DNA from: Micromonospora_H sonneratiae | GTDB taxonomy: Bacteria; Actinomycetota; Actinomycetes; Mycobacteriales; Micromonosporaceae | Assembly: GCF_042679305.1 (NCBI RefSeq) | Contig: NZ_JBHTMP010000017.1 | Location: 60,424 to 124,423, forward strand | Direction of reading: 5' to 3' | Length of the DNA: 64,000 nt | Shown here: positions 26,470 to 34,800 of the stretch, piece after piece | Layout: the number at the start of each line of letters is the position of its first letter | Position numbering within the stretch: position 1 is the first letter of the stretch | Made by a program: the position numbers and the translations under genes | Notes under the pieces: generated by a model | What the model was told of the DNA's origin: nothing | Database searches by the model: none | Seen by the model: only the letters and a program-made list of their open reading frames with translations

Positions 26470-27549
26470 TCAGAGGTGAATGGTCCGAAGTCGGCCGACC
26501 TCGGCCATCCGACGCTCGGCCAGCCGGTCTGCGGCAACCGCCGGAGGCACCCCCTCGGCGTCGGCCAGGCGCAGGATCCGGCGGGTGGTCTGGAAGATCT
26601 GGGTGGCCCGTAGCTTGGCCCGCTCGAAGTTGAAGCCCTCGATCTCATCCGCGACCTGGATCACCCCGCCCGCGTTGACGACGTAGTCCGGTGCGTAGAG
26701 CACACCCCGGTCGGCCAGCATCTTCTCGATGCCGGGGTGGGCGAGTTGGTTGTTCGCCGCACCGGCCACGACCTTGGCCCGCAGCACGGGCACCGTCTCG
26801 TCGTTCAGGGCACCGCCGAGTGCGCACGGCGCGTACACGTCGAGATCGGCGGCGACCAGCGCGGCGTTGTCCGGAACCAGGTCGATCTGCGGGTAGGTAG
26901 TCCGGGCCCACTCCAGGGCCTGCTCGTTCACGTCCGTCGCGACCACCGAGGCGCCGTCGTCGATCAGGTGGCCGGTCAGGTACTTACCGACCTTGCCGAG
27001 CCCGGAGACCCCGACCCGGCGCCCGGCCAGCGACGGCGTGCCCCAGGCATGCTCCGCCGCGGCCCGCATGCCCTGGAAGACGCCCCATGCGGTGAGGATG
27101 GAGGAGTCACCGGCACCGCCGTGCTCCACGCTCCGGCCGGTGACGTAGCGGGTCTCCCGGGCGATGTGGTCCATGTCAGCCACGTACGTGCCGACGTCAC
27201 AGGCGGTGTAGTAACGGCCGGCCAGGGACTGGACGAACCGTCCGTAAGCCCGCAGGAGGGCCTCGGACTTGATCTGCTCCGGGTCGCCCCAGATGACCGC
27301 CTTGCCGCCGCCGAGGTCGAGGCCGGCAATTGCGTTCTTGTACGCCATCCCCCGGGACAGGTCGAGCACGTCGTGCAGCGCGTCAGCCTCGGTGGCGTAC
27401 GGGTAGAAACGGGTGCCGCCGAGGGCGGGGCCGAGGGCCGTCGAGTAGATCGCGATGATCGCCTTGAGGCCGGACTGCTTGTCCTGGCAGAAGACGACCT
27501 GCTCGTGCCCGGTTGTCTCCCGGTCTTCGGTGCTGGCGAATACGCCCAT
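26470..27549 (-). CDS. vdh: Glu/Leu/Phe/Val-type amino-acid dehydrogenase (valine dehydrogenase-like)
   Basis: A 359-residue NAD-dependent branched-chain amino-acid dehydrogenase. The catalytic lysines are in YKNAIAGLDLGGGKAV near residue 80. The NAD fold has GVSGLGKVGKYL near residue 170 and ends ALGGALNDETVP and GAANNQLAHP. It is the size of actinomycete valine dehydrogenases, which start branched-chain amino-acid catabolism and feed fatty-acid precursors. Its place between DUF3073 and the bldC-side genes matches Streptomyces. The ATG at 27549 has CAGGAGC upstream. Substrate preference cannot be fixed from sequence alone. Confidence 0.88.
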   Translation of the reverse strand: MGVFASTEDRETTGHEQVVFCQDKQSGLKAIIAIYSTALGPALGGTRFYPYATEADALHDVLDLSRGMAYKNAIAGLDLGGGKAVIWGDPEQIKSEALLRAYGRFVQSLAGRYYTACDVGTYVADMDHIARETRYVTGRSVEHGGAGDSSILTAWGVFQGMRAAAEHAWGTPSLAGRRVGVSGLGKVGKYLTGHLIDDGASVVATDVNEQALEWARTTYPQIDLVPDNAALVAADLDVYAPCALGGALNDETVPVLRAKVVAGAANNQLAHPGIEKMLADRGVLYAPDYVVNAGGVIQVADEIEGFNFERAKLRATQIFQTTRRILRLADAEGVPPAVAADRLAERRMAEVGRLRTIHL

Positions 27550-27849
27550 TGCTGCTCCTGAAGCGGTGGGCACCCTTGTGGGATGCGGACCTGCGGTGAC
27601 CGGCGGGGTGGCGCCGGTAGTGGTGAGCCTAATATCGCTCGCGTTTGCCGCGATCCGCGCGCTCGGCTGCCGTTGTCCCGACTGACGGACGCCCGACCGA
27701 CTGGCTGGTCCGACCAATGGACGCCGGGCTCCCTGGACCCGCTCGACGCCGTACCGCTGCCCCGCCGGCCCGGTGACCGGCCTGGCGGGGCGTACGCCGA
27801 TCAGAGATGCTGGCGGAAGCGAGGTTCCGTTTCATGGGAGGATCGCGCC

Positions 27850-28689
27850 GTGCCGTCGCTCTTCGCTTCGTACCTGCGGGTGTACGAGCCGCTGACCGCC
27901 TTCGACCGGGACCGCCAGATCTTCTGGCGGCGTTACTTCCGGGAAGGGCGGGCGGTCGCGCCCCTGGAGGGGCCGGTACGCCAACGCACCTCCGTCATCG
28001 AGGCGCTCGGTGCCGGCTGGACCCGGCTACCCGATCTGCCGGACGAGGCCTACGTCCTGGAGACCGACGACACGCTGCTGGTCTGCCCGTGGAATCTGCG
28101 TGTCCGGGTGGCCGAGGCGGCGCTGAACGCCCGGGACGGCGTACCACCGGTGCTGGCCGACGCCTTCGTCCCACCGGTGCTGGCTGGCCAGGCGAAGGCG
28201 GTGGTCGAGGACTGGCGCAGTGGGGCGAAGGTGCTTGAGCAGGGCGTTCCACGGGTGCACGAGCAGGTCGCGACCTGGGGGGTGCCGCTACGTTGGTTCG
28301 TGTTCGTCGAGGCGGGCGAACGTGAGCTGACCACCCGGCCGGATCGACGGGTGCTGCGCTACCGGACGGAGATCTCCAAGGCTCGCCGCCGGGCCTCGCG
28401 GGGGTTGTCGGTGTTGCGCAAGTCGGTGGGCGATGCGCCGATCACCGAGGCGGTCGAGGAAGCCGCCCGATGGCTGGAGGAGTTCCACCCCCGCTCCGTC
28501 GTCGAACTCGACTACGGCGGTCTGGTCGATCTGTTGCCGGACGAGGCATTGGCAGAGGACGATTCGCCCGGTCTGGTCGCGTCGGGTCTCGCCGGGCTGT
28601 CCCGGGGGGACGCGGAGGCCGCCACCGAGGCGTACGAGAAGCTGGTCACCCGCTGGCGCGCGGTGCAACTTCTGGAACGTTGTAACTGA
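27850..28689 (+). CDS. conserved actinobacterial hypothetical protein next to bldC
   Basis: A 279-residue soluble protein that I do not recognise as a named family. It opens VPSLFASYLRVYEPLTAFDR and contains long charged helices, with WRRYFREGRAV near residue 25 and LRYRTEISKARRRASRG near 170. There is no signal peptide or membrane segment. Its position between the amino-acid dehydrogenase and bldC is shared with Streptomyces, where the equivalent gene is also of unknown function, so it is a real gene. The GTG at 27850 has GGGAGG upstream. Confidence 0.75.
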   Translation: MPSLFASYLRVYEPLTAFDRDRQIFWRRYFREGRAVAPLEGPVRQRTSVIEALGAGWTRLPDLPDEAYVLETDDTLLVCPWNLRVRVAEAALNARDGVPPVLADAFVPPVLAGQAKAVVEDWRSGAKVLEQGVPRVHEQVATWGVPLRWFVFVEAGERELTTRPDRRVLRYRTEISKARRRASRGLSVLRKSVGDAPITEAVEEAARWLEEFHPRSVVELDYGGLVDLLPDEALAEDDSPGLVASGLAGLSRGDAEAATEAYEKLVTRWRAVQLLERCN

Positions 28690-28976
28690 TCACAGCCCCG
28701 GGGCGGATGTCCGGGCGGCCCGTTCGTGGATCATTGGAAACGTTTCCAAGGTGAAGTCGACTCGTAGTTATCGAGTCACGAAGCGTGAGTATGAGTCCGA
28801 ATAAGGTAGCTTCTTGGCTATAAAAGCAGTATAAATCGGTCATGCTTCATCCGTCCATCCAGGGACGTTCGGCCGTTCGGCCCATGTCGGACATCGGGGA
28901 CTAGCCGGACCATGGGAGACGCGTCGGCCGGCGGGACCCCGGCCGATGTCTATAGGTACATGTGGAGGAGTGACCG
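28690..28976. promoter_or_regulatory. bldC upstream region
   Basis: A 287-base leader region with an AT-rich island near 28795-28840, containing two TATAAA-like boxes at 28819-28824 and 28830-28835. It is the most AT-rich spot nearby, so the bldC promoter probably lies here. No -35 at proper spacing was found. No gene is present. Confidence 0.45.
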
Positions 28977-29186
28977 ATGGCATCGCGAACGCACGAACCA
29001 GAGCCGCTACTCACACCGGCCGAGGTCGCGTCGATGTTCCGTGTCGACCCGAAAACCGTGACCCGGTGGGCGAAGGCGGGAAAGCTCAGCGCTATTCGGA
29101 CGTTGGGCGGCCACCGCCGCTACCGTGAGTCGGAGGTTCGCGCTCTGCTGCAGGGGCAGATCCCCCAGCAGCGTCAGGGCGACTGA
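28977..29186 (+). CDS. bldC: developmental regulator BldC (MerR-like DNA-binding)
   Basis: A 69-residue protein made almost only of a winged helix-turn-helix: LLTPAEVASMFRVDPKTVTR and WAKAGKLSAIRTLGGHRRYR. This is the BldC signature. In Streptomyces, BldC binds direct repeats cooperatively and holds back entry into development. It lacks a dimerisation helix, as expected. The ATG has GGAGGAG seven bases upstream. The gene neighbourhood is conserved with Streptomyces. Confidence 0.95.
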   Translation: MASRTHEPEPLLTPAEVASMFRVDPKTVTRWAKAGKLSAIRTLGGHRRYRESEVRALLQGQIPQQRQGD

Positions 29187-29338
29187 ACAGCCGCTCGTAG
29201 TCCGGCCTGACCAGGGGCGGAGGAGGTGCGCAACTGTGCCGCCACCGCCCCTGAATCGTGCCCGGGTCCGGGTGGCCCGGGTCCGGGAACGAGCCGGTAC
29301 GGCGAAGTCCGTGCCGGTAGCCGGATAGCTTCTGTCAC

Positions 29339-30118
29339 ATGACTGGAGAGCCTCGCCTCGGCGACGTGTTCGGTGAAGTGGTACGCGACGCGCTGGCGGT
29401 GGCAACCGGTAGTGGCCCACGACCACTCGCCGGTGGTCGGCTGCCCCGACCGGTGATCGAGATCATCGAACGGGACGACGGCCTGGTGAACGGGGCTCCG
29501 GCGGACCACTACCTGGCCGGTCCGGCGGACTGGCAGCCGTACGACCGTCGCGCGGTCGACCGGGTCCGGGGCGAGACCCTCGACATCGGGGTCGGTGCCG
29601 GCCGGATCGCGCTGGAGTTGCAGGAGCGCGGGGTGCCGGTGACCGGGCTGGATGTTTCACCCGGGGCGCTGGCCGTCTGCCGCAGACGGGGCGTACGGAA
29701 CCTGGTGTGCCAGACCGTCGATGAACACCCGGCGCACGGTCGTCGGTACGACACCTTTCTTCTTCTGGGCAACAACCTCGGGCTGGTCGAGGGGCGGGAC
29801 CGGGCGCCGGTCTTCCTGGCCGCCCTGGCCGCCATGGCGCGACCGGGAGCACAGGTCATCGCCCAGGGCACCGACCCGTACGGCACGACGGACCCGGTGC
29901 AGACCGCCTATCACGAGCGGAACCGCCGACGTGGCCGACTGGGCGGTCAGCTTCGCCTGCGGCTGCGCTACCGCGAACTGGGCACACCCTGGTTCGACTA
30001 TCTGGTGTGCACTCCGGACGAACTGGGGGGACTCGTCGCCGGCACGCCCTGGCAGTTGGTCGACGTGGACGACCACGACGCCCCCTACTATCTGGCGACG
30101 CTGCGCCTGCGCGACTGA
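29339..30118 (+). CDS. class I SAM-dependent methyltransferase
   Basis: A 259-residue Rossmann methyltransferase. Motif I is LDIGVGAGRIALEL near residue 81, followed by the acidic loop VTGLDVSPGAL, and motif IV-like YDTFLLLGNNLGLV near residue 138. An N-terminal extension of about 75 residues and the ending DDHDAPYYLATLRLRD are characteristic. The methyl acceptor is unknown. The ATG follows a TAGCTT -10 box (29326-29331) by seven bases and has no ribosome site, so it appears leaderless and monocistronic. Confidence 0.8.
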   Translation: MTGEPRLGDVFGEVVRDALAVATGSGPRPLAGGRLPRPVIEIIERDDGLVNGAPADHYLAGPADWQPYDRRAVDRVRGETLDIGVGAGRIALELQERGVPVTGLDVSPGALAVCRRRGVRNLVCQTVDEHPAHGRRYDTFLLLGNNLGLVEGRDRAPVFLAALAAMARPGAQVIAQGTDPYGTTDPVQTAYHERNRRRGRLGGQLRLRLRYRELGTPWFDYLVCTPDELGGLVAGTPWQLVDVDDHDAPYYLATLRLRD

Positions 30119-30184
30119 CCGCATCTGCCAGCGTGACTGACCACCTGGGCCTGCGCGACTGACCGCCGCCTGGGGATGACCGGT

Positions 30185-30226
30185 CCACCCGCCCGGCGGT
30201 GCTGTACGGCCCGGGCGGGCGGGTGG
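30185..30226. terminator. hairpin between convergent methyltransferase and Asp-rich genes
   Basis: CCACCCGCCCG at 30185-30195 pairs with CGGGCGGGTGG at 30216-30226 around a 20-base loop. It lies between two convergent genes, so it may serve both. No T-tract follows. Confidence 0.5.
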
Positions 30227-30295
30227 CCGACACCGGTTCCGGCAGCCGGTGGGGCCGGATACCGGTTCAGGTACACCGGCGGGGCCGGATACCGT

Positions 30296-30550
30296 TCAGG
30301 CAGTCGGTGGCAGGCCGCCGTCGCCGTCCACCACCTCGTCCGGCGTGCCGTCCTCGTCCAGGTCGACCATGGTGATGTCCACTTTGCCGTCACCGTCGGT
30401 GTCGAACTGGAACACGTCGGGGGTTCCGTCGCGGTCGGTGTCGACCACCCACACGTCGGTCCTGCCGTCGTTGTTGGCGTCCGCCGTCAACAACTCGACC
30501 CGGTCGTCGCCGCGGGTCTCGACGGTCTCGGTCTCCTGGGAGTCGCTCAC
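30296..30550 (-). CDS. small Asp-rich calcium-binding-like repeat protein (four 13-residue repeats)
   Basis: An 84-residue acidic protein without signal peptide or membrane segment. From residue 24 it contains four exact 13-residue repeats of D-x-(D/N)-x-D-G-x-x-D-x-x-x-x: DANNDGRTDVWVV, DTDRDGTPDVFQF, DTDGDGKVDITMV and DLDEDGTPDEVVD. Each unit resembles an EF-hand or thrombospondin type-3 calcium loop. It is a short paralogue of the gene at 32466-33047. The GTG start at 30550 has AGGAGGGG upstream. Calcium binding is inferred from the loop residues. The role is unknown. Confidence 0.75.
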   Translation of the reverse strand: MSDSQETETVETRGDDRVELLTADANNDGRTDVWVVDTDRDGTPDVFQFDTDGDGKVDITMVDLDEDGTPDEVVDGDGGLPPTA

Positions 30551-30694
30551 GTAACCTTCCCCTCCTGTTGGTGAAGTTCGTTGGTAGCCCGTACCCGGGT
30601 TCGTCACCGTAGGAAACCCCACAGGTGGGGTGAACCCAACACTCGGCCGCCCCCATGCAAGCAGCCTGCGGCAATCCCGCATAGGGTCGCCCCC

Positions 30695-31552
30695 ATGAGC
30701 GAGCGGTTTGTGGTCATCGGAGCAGGAACGATGGGCCTCGGCATCGCCTACTCGGCGGCCGGGGCCGGCTACGCGGTAGATCTGATCGAGGTCGACGCCG
30801 GCCGGGCCGAGGCGGCGGTCGGCACCCTGCACGGGCTCTGGGACCGAGCCGTCGAGCGAGGCAAACTCAGCCCGGAGGCGGCGGCCGACAGCCGCGACCG
30901 GCTGACCGTACGGCGGGACCTGGGCGAGGTGGCCGAGCAGCCCGACGTGATCGTGGAGGCGGTGCCGGAGCGCGCCGACCTCAAGCGGACCGTGCTGGCC
31001 GCCGCCGAGGCCCGGCAGCCGGCCCTGCTGGCCACCAACACCTCCAGCCTGCCGATCGGCGGCCTCGCCCGGGAGTTGGCCCGGCCGCAGCGGTTCCTCG
31101 GGCTGCACTTCTTCAACCCCGTCTGGGCGATGCCGCTGCTGGAGATCGTGGTCGGGCCGGACACCGCCGAGGAGACCACCGCGGCAGCGGTCGCGCTGGC
31201 CGGTCGGCTGGGCAAGGACCCGATCGTCGTACGGGACATGCCCGGGTTCGCGACCTCGCGGCTGGGCGTGATGCTCGGCCTGGAGGCGATCCGGATGGTC
31301 GCCGACGGGGTCGCCAGCCCGGCTGACATCGACAAGGCGATGGTGCTCGGCTACCGGCACCCGGTCGGTCCGTTGGAGTTGACCGACCTGGTTGGACTCG
31401 ACGTACGGCTGGACATCGCGCGGGCTTTGCAGGAGGCGTACGGGGACCGGTTCGCGCCGCCGCCGCTGCTGGAGTCGATGGTCGCCGAGGGGCGGCTGGG
31501 GAAGAAGTCGGGCCACGGCTTCTATCGCTGGGAAGGCGGGGTGAAGCAGTGA
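30695..31552 (+). CDS. 3-hydroxyacyl-CoA dehydrogenase (3-hydroxybutyryl-CoA type)
   Basis: A 285-residue NAD-dependent dehydrogenase of the short FadB2/PaaH type. The Rossmann motif VVIGAGTMGLGIA is at the N-terminus. LLATNTSSLPI near residue 110 and HFFNPVWAMPLLEIV near 137 contain the catalytic Ser/His/Glu region. GRLGKKSGHGFYRW is the usual C-terminus. The ATG at 30695 is seven bases after TAGGGT (30682-30687), so it looks leaderless. The hydratase gene overlaps its stop (GTGA), forming a two-gene operon for two consecutive steps of 3-hydroxyacyl-CoA metabolism. Confidence 0.9.
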   Translation: MSERFVVIGAGTMGLGIAYSAAGAGYAVDLIEVDAGRAEAAVGTLHGLWDRAVERGKLSPEAAADSRDRLTVRRDLGEVAEQPDVIVEAVPERADLKRTVLAAAEARQPALLATNTSSLPIGGLARELARPQRFLGLHFFNPVWAMPLLEIVVGPDTAEETTAAAVALAGRLGKDPIVVRDMPGFATSRLGVMLGLEAIRMVADGVASPADIDKAMVLGYRHPVGPLELTDLVGLDVRLDIARALQEAYGDRFAPPPLLESMVAEGRLGKKSGHGFYRWEGGVKQ

Positions 31553-32283
31553 GTCTTCGGGTCGAGGAACTGCCCGACCGGCTGGTGGTGACCCTGGACC
31601 GGCCGGAGAAGCGCAACGCGGTCGACTCGGATCTGGTGGCCGCGCTGCACGAGGTGTGCGGCCGGCTGGAGCGGGAGCCCCGACTGCTGCTGCTCACCGG
31701 CGGTACGGATGGGATCTTCGCGGCCGGCGCGGACATCGGGCAGCTACGTGAGCGGGGCCGACTCGACGCGTTGGCGGCGATCAACTCTGCGCTGTTCGGC
31801 CGGATCAGGGCGTTGCCGATGCCCACCGTGGCCGCGATCGACGGTCCGGCGCTGGGCGGTGGGGCCGAGTTGTCGTACGCCTGTGACCTGCGGGTTTGTA
31901 CGGCCCGGGCGTCCTTCGGTCAGCCGGAGGTACGGCTCGGCATCATCGCCGGCGCCGGGGCCACGCACCGGCTGCCGGCCCTGGTGGGCGAGGCACGGGC
32001 CAAGGAACTGCTGTTCACCGGGCGGCGGATCGACGCAGCAGAGGCGTTGCGGATCGGCCTGGTCAACCAGGTCGTGGACGAGCCGGGTGAACTGTTGGCG
32101 ACCGCCCACGCGCTGTTGGACCAGATCGCGAAGGGCTCGGCGCTGGCACTGCGACTGACCAAACTGGCGGTGGACGCTCCGGCCGCCGCGCATCCACAGC
32201 TCGACCTGGTCAGTCAGGCGGTCCTCTTCGAGGACGAGGAGAAGCGGCAACGGATGACCGCTTTCCTCGACCGCAGGAAGTGA
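31549..32283 (+). CDS. enoyl-CoA hydratase/isomerase family protein
   Basis: A 244-residue crotonase-fold enzyme. The oxyanion-hole regions are FAAGADIGQL near residue 62 and GPALGGGAELSYACDLRV near 103. FGQPEVRLGIIAGAGATHRL near 123 holds the conserved Glu that acts in hydration. It probably interconverts trans-2-enoyl-CoA and 3-hydroxyacyl-CoA, the substrate of the enzyme before it. The GTG start overlaps the upstream stop. Confidence 0.9.
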   Translation: MSLRVEELPDRLVVTLDRPEKRNAVDSDLVAALHEVCGRLEREPRLLLLTGGTDGIFAAGADIGQLRERGRLDALAAINSALFGRIRALPMPTVAAIDGPALGGGAELSYACDLRVCTARASFGQPEVRLGIIAGAGATHRLPALVGEARAKELLFTGRRIDAAEALRIGLVNQVVDEPGELLATAHALLDQIAKGSALALRLTKLAVDAPAAAHPQLDLVSQAVLFEDEEKRQRMTAFLDRRK

Positions 32284-32388
32284 CGGCCGCCCCGACCGGT
32301 GGGTGCCGGCCGCGACAGACGGTCGTCGTTCGCATCGTTCGTGCTGCGTGGCCGTCCGACGGAGGGCGTGCCCGCACGTGAGATGAGG

Positions 32389-32437
32389 CCTGCGGGCCAA
32401 CGGCGGCCCGGTGGGGTGGTCGCCGCTGGCCCGCAGG
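32389..32437. terminator. hairpin between convergent hydratase and Asp-rich genes
   Basis: CCTGCGGGCCA at 32389-32399 pairs perfectly with TGGCCCGCAGG at 32427-32437. A smaller GGCG/CGCC stem inside extends it. It lies between two convergent genes and is probably bidirectional. Confidence 0.6.
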
Positions 32438-32465
32438 TCCGCTCCGGCCCGAGGGGCCGAGCGGA

Positions 32466-33047
32466 TCAGTGCCGGACGTACGGGTTGGAGTCCGGATCGG
32501 AGTAGGTCACCCGGTCCGGAACACCGTCGTAGTCGGTGTCCCGCTCGATCCGGTCGGCGCGGCCGTCCTCGTCCATGTCGACCTTGGTGTAGTCGGCCCG
32601 CCCGTCGTGGTTGGTGTCCCGGACCCAGGTGTCCGGCCGACCGTCGTGATCGGTGTCGGAGACGACCAGGTCGAAGCGGCCATCGTTGTTCCGGTCGTAC
32701 GCGGTGGAGTCGGTCTTGCCGTCCCCGTTGCTGTCGATGAACATCCGGTCGACGGTGCCGTCGTCGTCGTAGTCCCGCAGGATCGTGTCCAGCCGACCGT
32801 CCTGGTCCCCGTCGAGGTACACGGTGTCAGGGACCCCGTCGCCATCGTCGTCGTGCCGGACGATGTCAGCCTGCCCGTCGTTGTCGGTGTCGACGATGAC
32901 GTCTATCGACCCGTCGAGGTTGCGTACGGTGATCGAGTGCGGGTCGTACGGATCCGGCTCGTGTCCCGGGTCGGTTTCCGGACCGAAACCCTCCTCACCG
33001 GCCGAGTCGCCCTCGGTCAGGCTCGGGTCGGTGTAGTCCTCACTCAT
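32466..33047 (-). CDS. Asp-rich calcium-binding-like protein with ten 13-residue repeats
   Basis: A 193-residue strongly acidic cytoplasmic-type protein. After a disordered acidic head (MSEDYTDPSLTEGDS) and one degenerate unit, residues 53-182 are ten uninterrupted repeats of exactly 13 residues. The pattern is D-x-(D/N)-x-D-G-x-x-D-x-x-x-x, for example DTDNDGQADIVRH, DGDQDGRLDTILR and DTNHDGRADYTKV. The first nine positions imitate a calcium loop. The unit is too short for EF-hand flanking helices, so a compact calcium-stabilised solenoid is likely. No signal peptide is seen. ATG at 33047 has GGAGGG upstream. The paralogue is at 30296-30550. Confidence 0.78.
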   Translation of the reverse strand: MSEDYTDPSLTEGDSAGEEGFGPETDPGHEPDPYDPHSITVRNLDGSIDVIVDTDNDGQADIVRHDDDGDGVPDTVYLDGDQDGRLDTILRDYDDDGTVDRMFIDSNGDGKTDSTAYDRNNDGRFDLVVSDTDHDGRPDTWVRDTNHDGRADYTKVDMDEDGRADRIERDTDYDGVPDRVTYSDPDSNPYVRH

Positions 33048-33216
33048 GATCAGTTTTCCCTCCGGATTGCCCTGCGGCTATGGCACGAACCTACGGGGAG
33101 ATCACGGGCCGGGAATCCCGGAAACGTGCCACACCGGGCAGGGGCGGCCACACCGACACCGGCCAGGGGCGATGCCAGCCAGGGGCGGGCGAGGCCGGTC
33201 GGCTCGGACGCCGCGT

Positions 33217-34572
33217 TCAGTGGCCGAGGCGTACGCCGGCGTCGACGAGCGCTTCGATGGCCTGAGCCGACTCGCCGTAACCGATCACCAACACCGCGTC
33301 GACACCGGCTTTCTGGATCTCCCGAGCGCCTGCGGTGAAGTCGATCCGCGTTCCGGGACCGCTCGTCGGCACCTCGTAGGTGAGCAGTCTGATCCGGTCC
33401 CCGCTGATGCCGGCCCGCTCCAGTTCGCTTCGGACGTGCCCCTGGAGACCCTCGCCGTACGGATCCCGGCGCGCGACGATGGCGATCCGGCTGGGCCCGT
33501 CACGGAGGATCACATCGGCCAACGCCCGGCCCTGGAGGAGGTCGGAGGGGGCGGTACGGAAGTAACGTCCCTGGTCCTCGATCGTGCTCAGGCCGGCGTC
33601 GGTGTTGCTCGGGGAGAACAGGACCAGCCCGGCGGCCAGCACGTCGGGCAGCACCGCGCGGGCGATGCCGGAGGCACCACCGGCGATGACGACCTGCACG
33701 CCCTGGGCGATGTGCCGGGCGACGACGGCCTTCGCGGTCGCCGGGTCGGTGCCGTCGTCACCGGCGATCCAGACCACCGGCCGGCCGAGCACCCCGCCGG
33801 CGGCGTTGACCTCCCTGATCGCCAGCGTCGAGGCGGCGGCCATCGCGGGGTAGCCCAGGGAGAGCGCACCGGTACGGGACAGCAGGCCACCGAGCTTCAG
33901 CGGTCCGCCGGTGGTACGGCTGCTGGCCGTGTTGACGGCGGTACGGGGCTTGGGAGGTACGGCGGTGCTGGCGGCCGACTCGTCACCGGCGCCGACGAAC
34001 TCGGTCTTGCTCGGGTTGAGCAGGCCGTTCCCGTCGAAGTGCAGGGTGGCGTAGGTCGCGGTGGAGGGCTCACCGACGTCGGTGAGCCCGCCCCGGGTGA
34101 TCGAGACGCCACGGTACTCGATGTCGAGGCCGCTGCGGGCCTGCTGGAGGCAGACCGCGACCGAGCTGCACCGGGCACCGGTGTTGGTGACGCCGACGAT
34201 CTGTTTGGCGATCTCCCCGGGCTCGGTGGAGCCGGCGAGTTGAGCGGCCAGGGCGGTGATCACGATCGCGTCGTACATCTCACCGGTGTAGAGGAAGTCG
34301 TCGAGCTTCGGGTCGACCGAACGCAGCCGGCTCTTGAAGTCGTCGGACAGCGGGGTCTGTGGCGTGGTGCCCTTCATCCCGTCCAGTAGGCCAGCGGGTT
34401 TGCTGAACTCCCTGGCGAAGTTGTTCTGCATGTTTCCGTCGGTGCCGTAGAGCCGTACCGGTCGGGTAGCGGGTTCCTTCGGCTGTTCTGATTCGCAGGC
34501 GGTAGCCATGCCCAACAGAAGCGCGGCGCAGGCGGCCAGGGCAGCGCTGCGCGAGCCGCGTGATCCGAACAT
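33217..34572 (-). CDS. lipoprotein, circularly permuted Leu/Ile/Val-type solute-binding protein
   Basis: A 451-residue exported lipoprotein. The lipobox is GMATAC with the lipid Cys at 26. Residues 40-185 resemble the C-terminal part of actinobacterial branched-chain amino-acid binding proteins (LYGTDGNMQNNFA, GMKGTTPQTPLSDDFKSRL, VDPKLDDFLYTGEMYDAIV). A low-complexity linker covers about 190-225. Residues 226-451 resemble the normal N-terminal part (LKLGGLLSRTGALSL, LAIREVNAAGGVLGRPV, APSDLLQGRALADVIL, VDAVLVIGYGES). So the two parts are in swapped order. The join falls at the strand that normally links VRLGH to LYGTDGN. No permease or ATPase is adjacent. The ligand is unknown. Confidence 0.8.
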   Translation of the reverse strand: MFGSRGSRSAALAACAALLLGMATACESEQPKEPATRPVRLYGTDGNMQNNFAREFSKPAGLLDGMKGTTPQTPLSDDFKSRLRSVDPKLDDFLYTGEMYDAIVITALAAQLAGSTEPGEIAKQIVGVTNTGARCSSVAVCLQQARSGLDIEYRGVSITRGGLTDVGEPSTATYATLHFDGNGLLNPSKTEFVGAGDESAASTAVPPKPRTAVNTASSRTTGGPLKLGGLLSRTGALSLGYPAMAAASTLAIREVNAAGGVLGRPVVWIAGDDGTDPATAKAVVARHIAQGVQVVIAGGASGIARAVLPDVLAAGLVLFSPSNTDAGLSTIEDQGRYFRTAPSDLLQGRALADVILRDGPSRIAIVARRDPYGEGLQGHVRSELERAGISGDRIRLLTYEVPTSGPGTRIDFTAGAREIQKAGVDAVLVIGYGESAQAIEALVDAGVRLGH

Positions 34573-34643
34573 GGGTCGTCCTTTCCTCCCCAAAGATTCG
34601 CTGCGGACATTAGTCGCTATCGACGTCTGGTGTGAGGTCACCC

Positions 34644-34711
34644 GGCCGGACACCTCGGTAGATCATCGGCTGGGCGGGGCCGGACACCTCGGTAGATCAT
34701 CGGCTGGGCGG
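34644..34711. repeat. 34-bp perfect tandem duplication
   Basis: Two identical 34-base copies at 34644-34677 and 34678-34711, each beginning GGCCGGACACCTCGG and containing TAGATCAT. They lie in the divergent promoter region of the lipoprotein gene (start 34572) and the gene at 34801. The duplication could double an operator or promoter element. Confidence 0.85.
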
Positions 34712-34800
34712 GTCGGCGGCGAACCCGGGCGATCCGGTCGGGAACCCGATTTCCGCAGTTGCGGGGACGACGCTTGACCTGGCGGCATACCCTTCCGCAC

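Noticed and set aside
34774..34793. TTGACC as -35 of the gene at 34801.
   Set aside because: Only eight bases separate it from the TACCCT box. A sigma70 promoter needs about 17-18.
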